This document shows, piece after piece, positions 41,920 to 52,072 of a stretch of 64,000 nt of DNA; positions within the stretch are counted from its first letter, which is position 1; the number at the start of each line of letters is the position of its first letter. The notes beneath the pieces are model-generated. The model saw nothing but the letters and a program-made list of their open reading frames with translations. It searched no databases and was not told the DNA's origin. The DNA is from Aquificota bacterium. Its GTDB lineage: Bacteria > Aquificota > Aquificia > Aquificales > Hydrogenothermaceae. Position numbers and translations under genes: made by a program. The stretch is taken from positions 24,428-88,427 of the forward strand of contig JAADDZ010000024.1 in NCBI GenBank assembly GCA_013153635.1, written 5' to 3'.

Positions 41920-42974
41920 GATATATATTTCGTTTTAAACATATTTAGCATGTTATCAATAAGAACAAGGATAATAGGAGCTAAAAAAAGTCCAAGGAAT
42001 CCAAATAGATTCAGTCCCCCTAATATTGCAAAAGCTAAAACCAATGGGTGGATATTAGTTCTATCTCCTATAACTATAGGTTTGATTATGTTATCTATCG
42101 TACTAACTAAAAAAGTTCCCCATAAGGTTAGAAAAATCCCCCACCCTATACCTTTCACAAAGAAAACATATATAGCTATAGGTATCCAAACAAGAGCGGC
42201 TCCACCAACAGGCAAAAATGCAAAAAGAAATGTTAAAAAAGCCCAGAAGATAGACATCTGAACCCCAGCTATAGAATAGCCTATAAAAGCTATAATACCT
42301 TGAGCTATAGCTGTGAAAACCATTCCTAGAACTACTCCTTGAATAGCTCTATAGCTCTTGGCAAACAGAAAATTTTTCTCTGAATCTCTCAACGGTATAA
42401 GGGCATATACCTTTTTGTATAAGGCAGTTCCATCTTTAAATAAGAAAAACAATGTTAGAACCATAAACAAAATACCAATGATAAGCAAAGTAAAATTTAT
42501 AAAAAAGGTCTTACCCTTTTCAATGAAAAAATTCAGCACAAACATAGATACAGCCTTTAGTGTTTGAGCTATATCTATCTCTATTCCATAACTTTCTATC
42601 GTCTGTTTTATTTTCTGGTAAGCGGTATCTATTATAGGTATGTTTTTTATACTCTCGTCTAAATGCTCTAATTTAGAGACAGCATCAATAACAGAAGGAT
42701 ATATGTCTATAAGTTTTTGAGTGAAAAACACAATCATAAAAATACTTGGAAAGATAACAAAAAACATCACAATGAATGTAGAAATGAAAGAGGCGATTAT
42801 AGGTCTTTTGATTTTTCTTAAAAAGAAACTATGAACAGGGAAAAAGACAACTGCTAGAATTATCGAAGCTATAATAACCTTTAAAAAAGGCTCAAACAGT
42901 AAATATCCTAAAAAAAGAGAGAAGGAAAGGAGGAGAAAAAAAAATATATTTTCTACAACTTCACTTTTAGACAA
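41916..42974 (-). CDS. AI-2E-family transporter
   Basis: This polytopic membrane protein has 352 residues and about eight helices, belonging to the AI-2E/PerM permease family. Members include quorum-signal exporters and sodium/proton antiporters, so the substrate here is open. Typical features are the PIIASFISTFIVMFFVIFPS N-terminal helices, a periplasmic helix region (about 70-140), and the C-terminal DNIIKPIVIGDRTNIHPLVLAFAILGG. It starts with a TTG lacking a strong binding site, 15 bp after the 32-aa peptide gene. Its stop overlaps the sdhB stop region. Confidence 0.85.
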   Translation of the reverse strand: MSKSEVVENIFFFLLLSFSLFLGYLLFEPFLKVIIASIILAVVFFPVHSFFLRKIKRPIIASFISTFIVMFFVIFPSIFMIVFFTQKLIDIYPSVIDAVSKLEHLDESIKNIPIIDTAYQKIKQTIESYGIEIDIAQTLKAVSMFVLNFFIEKGKTFFINFTLLIIGILFMVLTLFFLFKDGTALYKKVYALIPLRDSEKNFLFAKSYRAIQGVVLGMVFTAIAQGIIAFIGYSIAGVQMSIFWAFLTFLFAFLPVGGAALVWIPIAIYVFFVKGIGWGIFLTLWGTFLVSTIDNIIKPIVIGDRTNIHPLVLAFAILGGLNLFGFLGLFLAPIILVLIDNMLNMFKTKYIS

Positions 42975-42989
42975 CGTAGATGCCCAAGA

Positions 42990-43088
42990 TTAATCTTCTC
43001 CTCTTTTTAATGCCCCTCCTAAAAAAGCTACAATTCCTGTTACTACAGCAAAAATCACCATAACAATAAACGCTGTCCATGCTTCCAT
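42990..43088 (-). CDS. 32-residue single-span membrane peptide
   Basis: This small reading frame has a very strong ribosome binding site, AGGAGGGTTTAAATAAG ahead of the ATG. It lies 5 bp after the uxs stop and 15 bp before the permease gene, with all three in the same direction. It encodes MEAWTAFIVM, then a hydrophobic stretch to about residue 26, and a charged end KRGED. One membrane helix with the C-terminus probably cytoplasmic is expected. I do not know the family. The binding site and position make it a credible gene. Confidence 0.65.
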   Translation of the reverse strand: MEAWTAFIVMVIFAVVTGIVAFLGGALKRGED

Positions 43089-43093
43089 CTTAT

Positions 43094-44041
43094 TTAAACC
43101 CTCCTTTTTAATTTTCTTTTGAAATACTCTATCGTAAGTTCTAATCCTTCGTCAAGAGATATTTTAGGTTTCCAGTCTAACATATTTTTGGCTTTTGTTA
43201 TGTCTGGACATCTTCTTTTCGGGTCATCTTCAGGTAGAGATAAAAACTCAATGGTTGATTGAGAATCTGTCAGTTTTATTATTTTTCGTGCCAACTCGAT
43301 AATAGAAAACTCTTCAGGATTTCCTAAATTAAAAACTTCGCCCTCTATACCTTCTTTGATAGATGCAGTAAAAATCCCTTCTACAAGGTCGTCTATATAG
43401 CAGAAACTTCGTGTTTGAGAGCCATCTCCGTATACAGTGATATTTTCATGCCTTAAAGCCTGACCGATAAAATTAGGTATAACCCTACCATCGTTTAGCC
43501 TCATTCGAGGACCATAAGTGTTAAATATTCTCAAAATCCTTACATCTATATCATGTTCCCGATGATAAGCCATACAGGTAGCTTCAGAAAACCTTTTTGC
43601 CTCATCGTATACAGACCTTTTACCTATGGGGTTTACATATCCCCAGTATTCTTCTGATTGAGGGTGTACCTGTGGGTCTCCATATATTTCTGAAGTAGAA
43701 GCAAATATATATCTTGCCTTTTTTGTTTTTGCTAAACCTAGAGTATGAAAAGTCCCTAAAGAATCTACCTTTAATGTTTGAATAGGGAAATTTATATAAT
43801 CTACTGGACTTGCAGGGCAGGCAAAATGGAGGACAATATCTATATCCTCGGGTATATGTATATAATTTGTTATGTTGTACTTTATAAATCTAAAATTATC
43901 GTTGCCTATGAGGTGTGATATATTTTCTGGGTTACCAGTTAAGAAGTTATCTATTCCAATTACATAGAAACCTTCTTTTACAAATTTATCACATAGATGA
44001 CTCCCTATGAAACCAGCCGCTCCTGTTATTACTACTTTCAA
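43094..44041 (-). CDS. uxs: UDP-glucuronate decarboxylase
   Basis: This SDR-type enzyme converts UDP-glucuronate to UDP-xylose. The Rossmann motif is VVITGAAGFIGSHLCDKF, the catalytic dyad is in SVYDEAKR (YxxxK), and NTYGPRMRLNDGRVIPNF is typical of the Uxs branch rather than GalE. TSEIYGDPQVHPQ is another branch signature. The 315-residue length fits. It probably supplies pentose for lipopolysaccharide or exopolysaccharide, in line with the export genes at 6932-12506. A related epimerase or dehydratase remains possible. Confidence 0.88.
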   Translation of the reverse strand: MKVVITGAAGFIGSHLCDKFVKEGFYVIGIDNFLTGNPENISHLIGNDNFRFIKYNITNYIHIPEDIDIVLHFACPASPVDYINFPIQTLKVDSLGTFHTLGLAKTKKARYIFASTSEIYGDPQVHPQSEEYWGYVNPIGKRSVYDEAKRFSEATCMAYHREHDIDVRILRIFNTYGPRMRLNDGRVIPNFIGQALRHENITVYGDGSQTRSFCYIDDLVEGIFTASIKEGIEGEVFNLGNPEEFSIIELARKIIKLTDSQSTIEFLSLPEDDPKRRCPDITKAKNMLDWKPKISLDEGLELTIEYFKRKLKRRV

Positions 44042-44094
44042 TACTCTATTCCTTAGAATTTAGATTTTTGTATATAAATATTATATATATTTTC

Positions 44095-44116
44095 GAATTT
44101 TAATATATTAAAATTC
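44095..44116. promoter_or_regulatory. Perfect 22-bp AT-rich palindrome between uxs and norC
   Basis: GAATTTTAAT-ATTAAAATTC with the central AT shared is self-complementary over 22 bp. It lies 54 bp upstream of uxs and 134 bp before norC. It could be an operator or a cruciform. It is not a terminator for either gene, because it lies upstream of both. Confidence 0.5.
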
Positions 44117-44221
44117 TCACATTTTATAAAATTCTGTATTAACTAGATTTCTTTTCCATCAAATTTGTACATCTTGTTGATTTTTAAGGTGTGTGCAATT
44201 AGTTTAAGTTTTAGACTAATA

Positions 44222-44233
44222 TGATTTATATCA
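44222..44233 (+). promoter_or_regulatory. FNR/CRP/DNR-like site upstream of norC
   Basis: TGAT-TTAT-ATCA is a perfect inverted repeat of the form used by FNR-family regulators (consensus TTGAT-N4-ATCAA). It lies 17 bp upstream of the norC start and directly after a possible -10 (TAATAT, 44217-44222), a position more typical of repression or of overlap with the start site. Nitric oxide or oxygen control of nor genes makes such a site plausible. Confidence 0.5.
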
Positions 44234-44249
44234 CAAATGGAGGGTGGCT

Positions 44250-44918
44250 ATGAAGATAGGTTGGTTAGAAGTCACTGTGGCTTCGATTTTTATCGTCATT
44301 TTTCTTACTTTAATATTTTCTAGGGGTTCTAATTGGCTGGAACCAAAGTTTTGGAGAAATGCGGCTATTTTCTCTGGGGTTATAATGACTATATTCCTTA
44401 TATTCCTTACTTTTGATACTCACCGCTATATAAATATGGGTGGCATAAATGTACCGGAGCCTGATGTTATAAATAACAAAATATTGTACGTCTATGACGA
44501 TGCAAAAGGTTATTATGTTCCCAAAATTGAGGGACAGGAAGGTTTCTTTGGGAAGATTTGGTCAAAGGAAGAAGCAAGCGCTCTTATAGACAAAGGAAAA
44601 AAGACGATTCAAAGTAGAAACTGTATGGACTGTCATACATTACTTGGAAACGGAGCTTATTATGCACCAGATTTGACTAAAGCATGGTTAGACCCTAAAT
44701 GGGAACAGTTGATAATGCCTGTTGTTGGAAAGTCTATGAAAGAAGAAGCTATGGCTACATGGCTTCAAAATCCTGATAAATATCCCACTTGGACTAGAAA
44801 GATGCCTAATTTGAGATTGACACCAGAGGAAGCAAAGGCGGTGGTTGCTTATCTAAAATATATGTCTGCAATATATACAAATGGTTTCCCAGACCATTTT
44901 GGCGTAGCAGCAAAATAA
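44250..44918 (+). CDS. norC: Nitric oxide reductase cytochrome c subunit
   Basis: NorC brings electrons to NorB. Heme c is bound by NCMDCHTLLGNGAYYAPDL (Cys125, Cys128, His129), and RKMPNLRLT carries the likely axial Met. Two membrane helices occur at about 7-24 and 37-55, whereas the common proteobacterial NorC has one, and the protein is 222 rather than about 150 residues. The frame has an in-frame GTG at 44244, but GGAGGG is 5 bases before the ATG at 44250. It is 15 bp upstream of norB. Confidence 0.93.
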   Translation: MKIGWLEVTVASIFIVIFLTLIFSRGSNWLEPKFWRNAAIFSGVIMTIFLIFLTFDTHRYINMGGINVPEPDVINNKILYVYDDAKGYYVPKIEGQEGFFGKIWSKEEASALIDKGKKTIQSRNCMDCHTLLGNGAYYAPDLTKAWLDPKWEQLIMPVVGKSMKEEAMATWLQNPDKYPTWTRKMPNLRLTPEEAKAVVAYLKYMSAIYTNGFPDHFGVAAK

Positions 44919-44933
44919 TAAGGAGGGTTTGCA

Positions 44934-46385
44934 ATGGATAAGCTTTATGAATCACAAAAGCTGGCTATATGGTATTTTGCAGTAGCTATAGTCCTTTTCG
45001 GTGCGCAACTTTTGTTTGGTCTGGTAGGAGCTATACAGTTTGTAAATCCTGATTTCTTGTTTGGGGTTCTCGATTTTTCTATAGGTAGAATGCTCCATAT
45101 TAATGCTCTTGTTGTTTGGCTTTTACTTGGTTTTATTGGAGCTATTTATTGGTTTTTACCTAAGGAGTTTGGTAGAGAGGTCGTTGGTATAAAGCTTGGT
45201 AAGTTGGCATTTTTTATCTTGGTAGCGGCTGTTACCGTTGTTGTTTTGGTTTACATATTTATCCAAATAGGTCCCGGGGACTGGAAGACTCTATGGTTTA
45301 TTACTGAAGGAAGAGAGTACATAGAAGCTCCAAGATGGGCAGATATAGGTATTGTTGCTGTTGCTTTGGTAGTCTTTTATAATGTCGTTGCTACTGCTTT
45401 AGCCGCCAAAAAAATCACTGGTATTACAGGAGTTCTCATTGTAGACTTGGGAGCTTTGTTTGGTCTTTATCTAGCTGGAATGTTCTATACTCCTAATATT
45501 TCTGTTGACCAGTTCTACTGGTGGTGGGTTGTTCATCTGTGGGTTGAGGCAACTTGGGAAGTTCTCATTGGGGTGTTAATGGCATGGTCTTTAATGTATC
45601 TACTAGGTTCTTCTAGAAAACTGGTGGAAACTTGGCTTTATGTGGAGGTTTTCCTTGTTTTTGGAACAGGTATTCTAGGTCTAGGTCATCATTATTTCTG
45701 GATTGGAACTCCTGAATATTGGCTAGGTATTGGTGGATTTTTCTCTGCTTTAGAGCCAATTCCTTTGGTTGCTATGATTATTCACGCTATTTATGATGCA
45801 GGTATGCATAAGTTGAGAACTGCTAATAGACCAGCTCTATTTTGGGTATTTGCTCAAGCTTTTGGTAATTTTTTAGGTGCTGGTGTTTGGGGATTTATGC
45901 AAACCCTTCCACAGATAAACCTCTATTCTCATGGTACACAGATGGCCGCTTCTCACGGACATTTGGCGTTTTTTGGTGCTTATGTTGCGGCGAATTTGGC
46001 TGTTTTATACATCATTGTTGGAGAGCTTAGAATGAAGGGCATAACACCTCAAAAGGGTGTAAAGTATGTACTTGATAGTAAGGCTTGGAGGTATGCTTAT
46101 GTTGGTATGATAATAAGTATCATAGGTATGACTGCGGCTCTTTTAGTGGCTGGATTTGAACAAACTCTCCAAGAGAGGGCTATTGGTGGAAGTACTTGGC
46201 AGGCTTATATAGATGCTCAAGAACACCCTTGGTTTAAAGAGGCTATGCTGTGGAGACTTGGATTTGGTGTTCTGTTTTTTGTGTCATATATTATTTTGAT
46301 ATATGATTTATTAACTATAAAGCCTAAGCCTGTTAAAGAAGAAGAGATAGAGACAGAGCTAGGTGCTGTTCCGGAGAAAGCATAA
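44934..46385 (+). CDS. norB: Nitric oxide reductase catalytic subunit (cNOR)
   Basis: This heme-copper superfamily enzyme reduces nitric oxide to nitrous oxide. The protein has 483 residues and 12 membrane helices. Ligands match cNOR: His201 in VVHLWVEATWE, His252/253 in GHHYFWIG for non-heme iron, and heme ligands His55, His333-region and His341/343 in ASHGHLAFFGAY. The conserved Glu205 and Glu274 (SALEPIPL) typical of cNOR are present. There is no fused quinol-oxidising domain, so it is the cytochrome c type. It lies in an operon with norC and the two small genes. Confidence 0.96.
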   Translation: MDKLYESQKLAIWYFAVAIVLFGAQLLFGLVGAIQFVNPDFLFGVLDFSIGRMLHINALVVWLLLGFIGAIYWFLPKEFGREVVGIKLGKLAFFILVAAVTVVVLVYIFIQIGPGDWKTLWFITEGREYIEAPRWADIGIVAVALVVFYNVVATALAAKKITGITGVLIVDLGALFGLYLAGMFYTPNISVDQFYWWWVVHLWVEATWEVLIGVLMAWSLMYLLGSSRKLVETWLYVEVFLVFGTGILGLGHHYFWIGTPEYWLGIGGFFSALEPIPLVAMIIHAIYDAGMHKLRTANRPALFWVFAQAFGNFLGAGVWGFMQTLPQINLYSHGTQMAASHGHLAFFGAYVAANLAVLYIIVGELRMKGITPQKGVKYVLDSKAWRYAYVGMIISIIGMTAALLVAGFEQTLQERAIGGSTWQAYIDAQEHPWFKEAMLWRLGFGVLFFVSYIILIYDLLTIKPKPVKEEEIETELGAVPEKA

Positions 46386-46675
46386 TGGCAGAAGTTTTAG
46401 GTGAGTTGATTATATATGGTTTTATTCTTGTTTTTGCGGCAGGGTTTTATACCCTGCTTTATGGAGTAGGAAAAGTCTTTAATAAGAAGTATCTGGTTAA
46501 TATTTCTTATATCTTTGCTGGTGCTCAATTTATGAGTGGAATTGCGATGATTATTCCAGACTTTTTTACTATCTTTTGGAAAGTGACTATTTTAATCTGT
46601 ATTGTTGCCTATCTTTTTGTACCTCAAGCTATGTGGTACATTGTAACTAAAATTCATAATTATCATGAAGATTAA
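46385..46675 (+). CDS. NorH-like small membrane protein
   Basis: This 96-residue protein has three membrane helices (about 8-26, 37-55 and 63-85). It starts at an ATG overlapping the norB stop (TAATG), so it is coupled. I recall that Thermus nor operons have a small third membrane protein gene, norH, after norB. Size, position and topology fit, but I cannot align the sequences. It probably assists assembly or stability of NorBC. Confidence 0.6.
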   Translation: MAEVLGELIIYGFILVFAAGFYTLLYGVGKVFNKKYLVNISYIFAGAQFMSGIAMIIPDFFTIFWKVTILICIVAYLFVPQAMWYIVTKIHNYHED

Positions 46676-46967
46676 GTTTTTATCTTTGATAGGATTTTTT
46701 TATATGTTTGGTTTTCTTTTTGCTTGTGAATCTTTTGAAGAAGAGAGCGGTAGTATTGAATACTGTGAAACTAACAAGGAGTGTAAAGAAGGTTTCTTTT
46801 GTAAGAAAGAGATAGGGGATTGTGAAGGAATTGGTACATGTGAAAAGATGCCTATGTACTGTTTGGATTATTACAAGCCTGTTTGTGGTTGTGATGGTGG
46901 GATTTATTCCAATGAGTGTTACGCTTATAGAGTAGGTGTAAACGTTAAAGATACTAATTGTGAGTAA
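46665..46967 (+). CDS. Secreted Kazal-type domain protein
   Basis: This 100-residue protein begins with a signal ending in LFAC, which may make it a lipoprotein. The mature part has 12 or more Cys. The C-terminal half is a Kazal serine-protease inhibitor-like domain: MPMYCLDYYKPVCGCDGGIYSNECYA with a final Cys. A second Cys pair segment (CETNKECKEGFFCKK) precedes it. It starts inside the last codons of the NorH-like gene, so it is coupled to the nor operon. The role is unknown. Its stop TAA abuts the convergent hyuB stop (TAATTA). Confidence 0.78.
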   Translation: MKIKFLSLIGFFYMFGFLFACESFEEESGSIEYCETNKECKEGFFCKKEIGDCEGIGTCEKMPMYCLDYYKPVCGCDGGIYSNECYAYRVGVNVKDTNCE

Positions 46968-48539
46968 TTACTGTGTAGGTTTTCCATAACCTCCTCCTCC
47001 GGGAGTTTCTATTCTTATTTTTTCTCCTTTTTTCAAGGTTAGATGGATTTTTGATGGTAAGGTTTTTTTTCTGTTGTTTTTGAATATTTTGTAATTTCTT
47101 CCTACTTTGGCAGGTTCTCCTCCTGCTAATCCATAGGGAGCTATTCTTCTTCTCTCTGATAGTATTGTTACTTCTACGTCTGTGAGGAATTGTATCTCTT
47201 TTATTATTCCATCTCCTCCTTTATGTAGTCCATTGCCTCCAGAGTTTTTTCTTATGGAATACTGGGTTATTAGAAATGGATATTCAAACTCTACCGCTTC
47301 TATTGGTGTATTTAAGGTGTTTGTCATGTGAGATTGGATAGCTGATTCTCCATCTCCTTTTAATGATGCTCCTAATCCTCCTCCTATTGTTTCATAATAG
47401 CTAAAGGGTTGGTTGTTTTCTGGATTTATTCCACCAATCGATAAGTTGTTCATCGTACCTTGACTTGCGGCTGGTATATGCTCTGGTATGGCTTTGAATA
47501 AAGCTCCTAATACTACATCTACTATTCTTTGGGAGGTTTCTACATTGCCTCCTGCTACAGCGGAGGGAAATTGGGCATCGGTGATTGTGTTTTTTTTGGT
47601 GATTACTTTTATCGGTCTAAAACAGCCGTCATTTGTTGGTATATCCTTTTGTGCTAAAGCTCTAAATACATAGATAACTGATGAAAGAGTTATTGAGTGT
47701 ACCGCATTTATACTTCCTTTTACTTGGGGGCTGGATTTTGAAAAGTCTAATATGGCTTGGGATTCTTCTATCTTTAAACTTAAAGATATTTTTATGTTTT
47801 CGGATAGGTGTCCGTCGTCTTCCATATAGTCTTCAAAGTGGTAAGTACCATTTGGAATTTTTTTTATTATAGATTCTATTATGGTTTGGGTATATTTTAT
47901 GAGGGCGTTTTGGTATGTTTTAGATGTTTTTAAGTCATACTCTTTTATTAGTTCTTTTACCCTTTCTATTCCTATATTGTTAGAGGCTATTTGGGCTTTG
48001 AAATCTCCTTCTCTTTCGTATGGTGTTCTGGTATTGTTTAGTAGTAGCTTAAATATGGTGTTGTTTAGTTTGCCTTTTTCTACTAGTTTTACTGGGGGAA
48101 TTATTATGCCTTCTTGGAATATGGAAGTTGATATAGGCATTGAACCTGCGGTTATTCCTCCTATGTCTGAATGGTGGGCTCTGTTTGCTACAAAGTATTC
48201 TAAAGAGTTTTTTATAAAAACTGGTGATATTAAGGTAATATCTGGAAGGTGTGTTCCTCCTTTGTAGGGGTCGTTTAGTATGACGATGTCTCCTTCTTCA
48301 AATTTTATCTCTTTTATGGCTTTTTGTACTGACATTGGCATTGAGCCAAGGTGTACTGGTATGTGTTCTGCTTGTGCTATTAGTCTTCCTTTTTTATCAA
48401 ATATTCCACAGGAGAAATCTTTTCTCTCTTTTATATTTACAGAGTAAGAGCTTTTTTGGAGTATTATGCCCATCTCTTCGGCTATTGAGGAAAAACGGTT
48501 TTTAAAAATTTCTAATAAGATGGGACTTATTTTTTTCAT
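46968..48539 (-). CDS. hyuB: Hydantoinase B/oxoprolinase-type subunit (HyuB)
   Basis: This 523-residue protein of the HyuB family acts as an ATP-dependent cyclic amide hydrolase subunit (N-methylhydantoinase or 5-oxoprolinase type). Signatures are ILNDPYKGGTHLPDITLISP, FFVANRAHHSDIGG-like NRAHHSDIGGITAGSMP, AGGNVETSQRIVDVV and the C-terminal TPGGGGYGKP. The usual partner HyuA is not in the window, which is odd. It overlaps the DUF3108 gene by 4 bp. It is convergent with the Kazal gene with no gap. Confidence 0.88.
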   Translation of the reverse strand: MKKISPILLEIFKNRFSSIAEEMGIILQKSSYSVNIKERKDFSCGIFDKKGRLIAQAEHIPVHLGSMPMSVQKAIKEIKFEEGDIVILNDPYKGGTHLPDITLISPVFIKNSLEYFVANRAHHSDIGGITAGSMPISTSIFQEGIIIPPVKLVEKGKLNNTIFKLLLNNTRTPYEREGDFKAQIASNNIGIERVKELIKEYDLKTSKTYQNALIKYTQTIIESIIKKIPNGTYHFEDYMEDDGHLSENIKISLSLKIEESQAILDFSKSSPQVKGSINAVHSITLSSVIYVFRALAQKDIPTNDGCFRPIKVITKKNTITDAQFPSAVAGGNVETSQRIVDVVLGALFKAIPEHIPAASQGTMNNLSIGGINPENNQPFSYYETIGGGLGASLKGDGESAIQSHMTNTLNTPIEAVEFEYPFLITQYSIRKNSGGNGLHKGGDGIIKEIQFLTDVEVTILSERRRIAPYGLAGGEPAKVGRNYKIFKNNRKKTLPSKIHLTLKKGEKIRIETPGGGGYGKPTQ

Positions 48540-49081
48540 TTCTTTTGAAGAATGATTTCTTTTTTTCCTATTATTTCTATTTTGTATGGATAAACGCTGT
48601 CTTTTTTGACATAGAAGGCTACTTTTTTTGTTTTACTGTTTTGAGGTTTAAATACGAATATGTCTTCGTTTCTTGTTTCTATAATGTATATTTTGATTAG
48701 TTTCTCTCCTATTTTGACTGTTTTTCCGTTTAGTTTTTTGAAATACTCTTTGTCTTCTTTAAAAAAGGATACTATTAGTGGAAGCCATGGCTTTTTTTTG
48801 TTTATTTTTTCTCCTTCGTATACTTTCTTTTTTTTGCCTTCTTTTTCTATTAGTTTCATTTTTCCATGGTCGTATAGGAAGTAAAATTCGTATTTGTAGA
48901 ATATATTTATCAACCCTTTTGTTTTTCCTTTTACTTCTATTTTGTTGTTATTAATGATGACTACTGTTTTTCCAGCAGGGATACCGTGAATGTATGCTGT
49001 ATATTCTATTTTGGTTGGTTTTTTTGCATATGAAAGGTTTATCAATAGTAGAATAATAAAAAGTGTTATTTGCTTATACAA
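48536..49081 (-). CDS. DUF3108-like exported protein
   Basis: This 181-residue protein has a signal peptide (about 1-19) and a beta-rich mature region. The N-terminal segment KIEYTAYIHGIPAGKTVVIINNN and YPYKIEI near the end resemble the DUF3108 family of periplasmic proteins, of unknown function. It starts with a TTG behind GGGGGAAATA. It overlaps hyuB downstream by 4 bp (ATGA), so it is part of that transcript; a shared job is not evident. Confidence 0.7.
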   Translation of the reverse strand: MYKQITLFIILLLINLSYAKKPTKIEYTAYIHGIPAGKTVVIINNNKIEVKGKTKGLINIFYKYEFYFLYDHGKMKLIEKEGKKKKVYEGEKINKKKPWLPLIVSFFKEDKEYFKKLNGKTVKIGEKLIKIYIIETRNEDIFVFKPQNSKTKKVAFYVKKDSVYPYKIEIIGKKEIILQKK

Positions 49082-49096
49082 ATATTTCCCCCATTG

Positions 49097-49516
49097 TTAT
49101 ACTTTTTTTATGTTTTTTCCTAATTCGGATATATGTTTTCTTCCTGCAAATCCTTCGTGTATTCCATGCCAATATTCTATTTTTTCTTCACCTTCTTTCC
49201 AGCATAGATATATTGGCATTCCGTTGTGTTCTGCTGGAAAGTCTATAAGGAATGGGTCTATACCTTTTACTGTTGCTCCAAAGCTTTCTATTATCTCTAT
49301 AAGTTCGTTTATATCTTCGTTTAAGGTTTTGATTTCTGTTTTTAGTAACATTATTTCTAGTTTGTCCTTGTCATTTTGTTCATCTACCATCTCTACATAT
49401 GTTTCGTATTTGTCTATAATTTCGTATAGTTTTTCTCTTTTTTCTTTTATTTCGTCCACTAGGAGTTTTATTTGAGGCAAAATGTTGTTTGCTTCATATA
49501 TGGTGAAGTATTTCAC
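49097..49516 (-). CDS. DUF2203 family protein
   Basis: The protein matches the small DUF2203 family: FTIYEANNILPQIKLLVDEI at the N-terminus, a coiled-coil centre, and a C-terminal domain with GIDPFLIDFPAE, YLCWKEGEEKIEYWHGIHEGFAGRK. The family's function is unknown. It has 139 residues and starts with GTG behind GGAGGAAAAC. It lies between gyrB and the DUF3108 gene on the minus strand, 15 bp from the latter. Confidence 0.85.
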   Translation of the reverse strand: MKYFTIYEANNILPQIKLLVDEIKEKREKLYEIIDKYETYVEMVDEQNDKDKLEIMLLKTEIKTLNEDINELIEIIESFGATVKGIDPFLIDFPAEHNGMPIYLCWKEGEEKIEYWHGIHEGFAGRKHISELGKNIKKV

Positions 49517-49593
49517 TGTTTTCCTCCTATCACTTCTTAGGATACATTATAAAACAATAATAATTTTTATCAATCTATCAATATTCTTATAAT

Positions 49594-52053
<2,460 letters not shown>

Positions 52054-52072
52054 TCACAATTAATATATCCTT

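Noticed and set aside
49063..49248. Short plus-strand frame at the DUF2203 gene
   Set aside because: Shadow of the DUF2203 and DUF3108 genes with no start context.
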